Source of the DNA: Terriglobia bacterium
GTDB lineage: Bacteria; Acidobacteriota; Terriglobia; Bryobacterales; Bryobacteraceae
Length of the DNA: 36,794 nucleotides
NCBI GenBank assembly: GCA_025350105.1
Contig: JANXYJ010000142.1
Span: 1 to 36,794 of the forward strand
Direction of reading: 5' to 3'
Positions within the stretch are counted from its first letter, which is position 1. Every line of letters starts with the position of its first letter. The position numbers were made by a program, and so were the translations under genes. The notes below the pieces were generated by a model, which was not told the origin of the DNA, searched no databases, and saw only the letters and a program-made list of their open reading frames with translations. Shown one piece after another: positions 33,034-36,794 of this stretch.

Positions 33034-36000
33034 TCAGCACGGCTGCGCCACCGGCACTTCCTTCAGCACGCGCACAAAATCCTCCAGTCTTACCGGCTTG
33101 CTGATAAAGGCATCCATGCCAGCTCCCAGGCAGCGTTCACGACAGCCGCTGATGGCTGCGGCAGTAAGCGCAATGATGCGCACATTCTGATTGGGCCCCG
33201 GCGTTTGGCGGACTCTGCTGGACGCCTCGTAGCCGTCCATTTCCGGCATCTGGCAATCCATAAACACCAGATCGTAGGGTTTGGTCTGCAAAATCCCAAT
33301 TGCTTCCAGACCGTTCGACGCCATGTCCGGGTGCACGCCAATGCGTTCCAGTAAGCGCAGCGCTACCCGCTGGTTTACTGGATTATCTTCCACCACCAGG
33401 ACCCGGATGCTTGAGGAAGCAGCCGCTGGCGAATCGGCATGCGGTTCGTGCGGCGTCACACGCTGCTGCAAGGCCTCGAGGGAAGCAGCATCGCTTACCT
33501 GCCTGCCGGCGCGCTTCTTCGCCCACGCCGCCAACAGAGTCTTGACCAGTTTGCTGGGCCGCACCGGTTTCACCAGGCACGCGTCCACCGCTTGGCCGTC
33601 CATGCCTTTGAACTCCTTCCAGTCACCAATCGAGGTCAGCATGATAAAGGCGATGTCATGAATCGCGGGATCGGCTTGAATGCGGGCTGCCAGCGTCGCG
33701 CCATCGATGCCGGGCATCTGGTAATCGGAAATCACAATGTCAAACGGATCGCCTTGCCGCTTCGCCTCCCTGATGGCGACCAGGGCCTCCTCGGCCGTCG
33801 CATAGCTGCCGTTGCGCATTCCCAGACTGGTGATCTGTTCATGCACCACGCGGCGGTTCACTTCAACGTCGTCGACGATCAACACCCGCAGTCCCCGTAG
33901 CGAATCCACGCCCGCCAAGGGGACCGCCGGTTGCGGATCCAGCGCCATGGGCAGTTGGAACCGGAAGGTGGAGCCCGCTCCTTCCCTGCTCTCTACCGCA
34001 ATACTTCCGCCCATCAGTTCCACCAGTTGTTTACATATGGCCAAACCCAGGCCGGTGCCCCCGTAACGCCGCGTGATTGAGGAATTCGCCTGGCTGAATT
34101 TGGTGAACAGAAGGCCGATTTTGTCGGCCGGAATTCCAATGCCCGTGTCGGTCACCGAGACGATCGATTCACCCGATCGATACTCCACCGACACCAGTAC
34201 ATGCCCGCTGGCAGTGAACTTCACCGCATTGCCCACCAGATTGGTGACCACCTGGCGAATGCGATCCCCGTCGCCCACAAAATGCGCGGGGCAGTGGGCG
34301 GGATATTGCACGATCAGATCCAAGTGCTTTTCTTCCGCACGCGGTGCCAGCATCTCGGCCACTTCTTCCACCACCATCCGCAAATCAAACGGCTGGGAAT
34401 CGATATTCAATTTGCCAGCTTCAATTTTTGAAAAATCCAGAATATCGTTGATGATCGTCAGCAGCGCTTCGCCGGAGCTACGCACAGTTTCGGCATACTC
34501 CCGCTGTTCGGGAGCCAGCGGCGAATCCAGCAGTAAACCCGTCATGCCAATCACCCCGTTCATCGGCGTGCGGATTTCATGGCTCATGCTGGCCAGAAAT
34601 TCGCTTTTGGCGCGCGCGGCAGCTTCGGCATCGAAACGCGCTTTTTCCAGCGAAAGCATGGTCAGTTTGTGTTGCGTAATATCGATGACGGCTCCCGTGG
34701 CTCTCTGCTGTTTCATCTCCAGGCGACCCTGGTTCCTTAGCCAACGAATGCTGCCGTCCGGTTGCACGTCGCGATACTCCGCGCAGTACTCGCCGGTCTC
34801 GTCGGCCGTCAATGCCGCCTCGTCGAAAATCTTCAAGTCCTCCGGGTGGATCGACGCCCTTACTTCCGGCAGCCTCAAAACCAACGGTCCCACCCGTCCA
34901 TGCAGAGCCGCCGCGCCTTCGGAAAGCGCCAGCGTGCCCGCCTTAAAATCCAGATCCCAAACCCCAAAACCCGCTGCCTGTTCGGCTAGGCGCATTCGTT
35001 CCGCACTACGCTGCAGTTCTTCGAGGAGCAACCTTTGCTGGGTGATGTCGATCAACGCGCCAATATTGCGCCTGGCTTGGCCCTGTTCATATTCCGTCCG
35101 CCCCTGGTTGCGCACCCAGCGGATCGACCCGTCGGGCATCCGGTGACGATACACCACGTCAAAGTGGCCCGTTTCCACAGATTTGGCCACAGCGGCCCGG
35201 TAGGCGGCCCGGTCTTCCGGGTGAATCATTTCACCGGCCTGCTGCAGGCGCATCTCGAATGCCTCACTCCGCCCGTGCAGTGCCGCCGCGCCGGCCGACA
35301 ACCGGACCGTTTGCGTGGCCAGATCCGCATCCCATACGCCGAACCCGGAGACCTGTTCCGCCAGACCCAGCCGCTCGGCACTGCGCTGCAGTTCCTGCAA
35401 CATCTGGTTCTCTTTGGTGATGTCGATGGTGGCGCCTATAATTCGTCCTGCGCTCCCCGGCGCCACCTCTACCCGGCCCCGGCTGCGAAACCAACGCAGG
35501 TCCCCGCCGGGCAAAATCATTCGGGTTTCCACTTCAAAGCATGCGCCGGCGTTGGTACGGTTGATCGCATCCACGAACACATTCCGGTCGGCAGGATGAA
35601 TCAGTTTCCGCAGTTCCCGCCGGTTCACGGAACGGGTCTCCCGCGGCAGCGCGTGCATCGCCGCGGCGTGTTCGGAAAACCGCATGTTGCCGCTTTCGAT
35701 ATCCATCTCCCAGACACCAAAACCCGCCACTTCTTCCGCCACATGCATGCGCGCCGCGCTCTTGGCCAACTCCTCACGCATCTGTTTGTCGCGGGTGAGT
35801 GCCGTCAACCGCTCCATCGCATTGCCTGCCAAGTGCGCCGCAGCCTCCACTGTGCGCAAATCGCCCCCCTCGGGAACCGTGGGTTTCCGGTGATACATGG
35901 CGAAAGTACCCAGCACTTCGCCCGCCGAATTCCGGATGGGCACGCTCCAGCAGGCATGCAGGCCAAACCCGAGCGGCAAATCCTTCGCCGCTGCCCACCG

Positions 36001-36438
36001 GAAGTCCGTGGCAATATCGGAGACAATCGTGGTCTCGTTCCGAAAGGCTGCTGTGCCGCAGGAGCCAACCTCAGGACCAATTGCCAGCCCGTCAACCATC
36101 CGCATGTACTCGCGCGGCAAACTTCCACCGGAGCCTTCGCGCAAGCGTAGCTTGTCTTTATCCAGTAATAGAACCGAGCATAGACAATCCGGCGTCAAAC
36201 GCTCCATCGCGCCGGTCAGTTGATTAAGAATGTCCTGCAGGGACGCCCCTTCCGTGATCAAGCGCAGGATGCCCCGCTCTTCATCCACTACCCGCAACGT
36301 CCGTTCCTGCACTGTGCGCTCCCGCCGGATTACAGCGGAACGCAGCCGTTCAGTAAGCCACCCCAAACCGCAAATCATCACCAATCCGATCAGCAGTAGG
36401 ATTCCCAGGCTCGAAAACATCAGTGGGTGCACAGACAT
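33034..36438 (-). CDS. Hybrid sensor histidine kinase (GAF, three PAS, HisKA, HATPase, two REC)
   Basis: The protein has 1134 residues. It has one N-terminal membrane span (about 7-28), a coiled stretch, a GAF domain (about 57-210; [19 protein letters not shown]) and three PAS domains (about 230-345, 355-467 and 480-590). These are clear internal copies: each starts near AE.V/AGFGVW and ends in I.ATIDIT or similar. HisKA has H620 in [19 protein letters not shown]. The HATPase domain follows, with N737, DTGIGIP and YGGTGLGLA. Two receiver domains come last, with D905 (SDYQMPG) and D1061 ([11 protein letters not shown]) as phosphoacceptors. No Hpt domain or output partner is nearby, so the target is unknown. 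It is convergent with the aldolase gene. Confidence 0.94.
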   Translation of the reverse strand: MSVHPLMFSSLGILLLIGLVMICGLGWLTERLRSAVIRRERTVQERTLRVVDEERGILRLITEGASLQDILNQLTGAMERLTPDCLCSVLLLDKDKLRLREGSGGSLPREYMRMVDGLAIGPEVGSCGTAAFRNETTIVSDIATDFRWAAAKDLPLGFGLHACWSVPIRNSAGEVLGTFAMYHRKPTVPEGGDLRTVEAAAHLAGNAMERLTALTRDKQMREELAKSAARMHVAEEVAGFGVWEMDIESGNMRFSEHAAAMHALPRETRSVNRRELRKLIHPADRNVFVDAINRTNAGACFEVETRMILPGGDLRWFRSRGRVEVAPGSAGRIIGATIDITKENQMLQELQRSAERLGLAEQVSGFGVWDADLATQTVRLSAGAAALHGRSEAFEMRLQQAGEMIHPEDRAAYRAAVAKSVETGHFDVVYRHRMPDGSIRWVRNQGRTEYEQGQARRNIGALIDITQQRLLLEELQRSAERMRLAEQAAGFGVWDLDFKAGTLALSEGAAALHGRVGPLVLRLPEVRASIHPEDLKIFDEAALTADETGEYCAEYRDVQPDGSIRWLRNQGRLEMKQQRATGAVIDITQHKLTMLSLEKARFDAEAAARAKSEFLASMSHEIRTPMNGVIGMTGLLLDSPLAPEQREYAETVRSSGEALLTIINDILDFSKIEAGKLNIDSQPFDLRMVVEEVAEMLAPRAEEKHLDLIVQYPAHCPAHFVGDGDRIRQVVTNLVGNAVKFTASGHVLVSVEYRSGESIVSVTDTGIGIPADKIGLLFTKFSQANSSITRRYGGTGLGLAICKQLVELMGGSIAVESREGAGSTFRFQLPMALDPQPAVPLAGVDSLRGLRVLIVDDVEVNRRVVHEQITSLGMRNGSYATAEEALVAIREAKRQGDPFDIVISDYQMPGIDGATLAARIQADPAIHDIAFIMLTSIGDWKEFKGMDGQAVDACLVKPVRPSKLVKTLLAAWAKKRAGRQVSDAASLEALQQRVTPHEPHADSPAAASSSIRVLVVEDNPVNQRVALRLLERIGVHPDMASNGLEAIGILQTKPYDLVFMDCQMPEMDGYEASSRVRQTPGPNQNVRIIALTAAAISGCRERCLGAGMDAFISKPVRLEDFVRVLKEVPVAQPC

Positions 36439-36794
36439 CAGTGGGACTTATCGGCCAGCGCAGACCGGGGATGAATGGAAGCTGGCATAATTAGCGGCCT
36501 GCTCCAAACCACGACTCACCCAAATTACGATTCAACCAAATTAGAATTTCACGAATCTGATCCAGCGGCGGGCCACCAACCGCCCATGCCTCCAGTCTAT
36601 GTGTGAATCTTCTGAATCACTTGTGACCTTGAGTCACTGCGAAACCTCTGCCGCATCACTTACATTGTGGGCAAGGAGTTCAGGCGCTCACCTGTCAGAG
36701 AGCTTGGATCAGCCAGCGGCGGTAATACTAGTAAAAATCGTCGGGGTGTGCGAGTGATGGGCGTTACATCGGAACGATATCTGGTCCCACGCTA
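36439..36794. other. Right-end noncoding region upstream of the sensor kinase
   Basis: In these 356 bases I see no supported gene. Two near-identical 12-base direct repeats, CAAATTACGATT (36521-36532) and CAAATTAGAATT (36537-36548), are spaced 16 bases start to start. A short perfect inverted repeat, GTGAC-CTTGA-GTCAC, lies at 36623-36637 and could be an operator. An ATG at 36757 opens a plus-strand frame to the edge (11 codons), too short to judge. Confidence 0.4.

Noticed and set aside
34073-36150. Two plus-strand open frames of over 350 codons antisense to the sensor kinase
   Set aside because: They are low-likelihood translations (Ser/Arg/Pro-rich) caused by codon bias of the kinase; no family motifs.
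36705-36756. FtsZ-like start (sequence reading VKIVGV) at the right edge
   Set aside because: The frame stops at TGA after VCE, so it is a chance likeness.

Overview
The window looks like a chromosome segment of an Acidobacteriota bacterium, most likely near Candidatus Solibacter / Bryobacterales. This is inferred from gene content and style. The segment carries an exported multi-domain cytochrome (DUF1587/1592/1588 type) paired with a TAT-exported DUF1552 protein, many exported hydrolases and beta-propeller proteins, a TonB-family protein of the acidobacterial type, and GC-rich intergenic hairpin repeats. No phage, plasmid, insertion sequence, CRISPR or tRNA was seen.

Layout. 1-7445: a truncated TonB-family gene, a small alpha/beta hydrolase, a tiny membrane protein, an exported PQQ-type propeller protein, a RelBE-like toxin-antitoxin pair broken by two one-base indels, an exported metallo-beta-lactamase-fold protein with an inserted EF-hand pair, a Ste24-like M48 protease and a frameshifted degenerate GGDEF protein. 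7563-10105: purS, glmS and a YjbQ-family gene. 10102-17002 (minus): a tight six-gene run of two related exported proteins of unknown function flanking an exported MBL hydrolase, then an aminotransferase, an exported S9 peptidase and a Sel1-repeat protein. 17134-22527: an exported ankyrin-repeat protein divergent from the cytochrome/DUF1552 pair. 22542-28319: acyl-CoA ligase, DUF3237 protein, SurE, luciferase-like flavoprotein, SDR, an unrecognised protein and an exported MsrB. 28519-31871: an RND-type periplasmic adaptor without its pump, running directly into atpZ-atpI-atpB-atpE; a terminator follows atpE, so the remaining ATP synthase genes must lie elsewhere. 32010-36438: an HOGA1-like aldolase and a large hybrid sensor kinase.

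Two sequence-level themes recur. First, several genes carry short direct duplications at or over the stop codon (29 bp x3, 15 bp x3, 12 bp x2, about 16 bp x2). Second, hairpin repeats with GNRA-like loops flank atpE. Three separate one-base frameshifts (antitoxin, toxin, GGDEF protein) suggest either real decay or residual sequencing error.

The best candidates for undescribed biology are the divergent ankyrin/cytochrome/DUF1552 locus, the six-gene exported-protein operon, the EF-hand MBL protein, and the adaptor-ATP synthase gene run.
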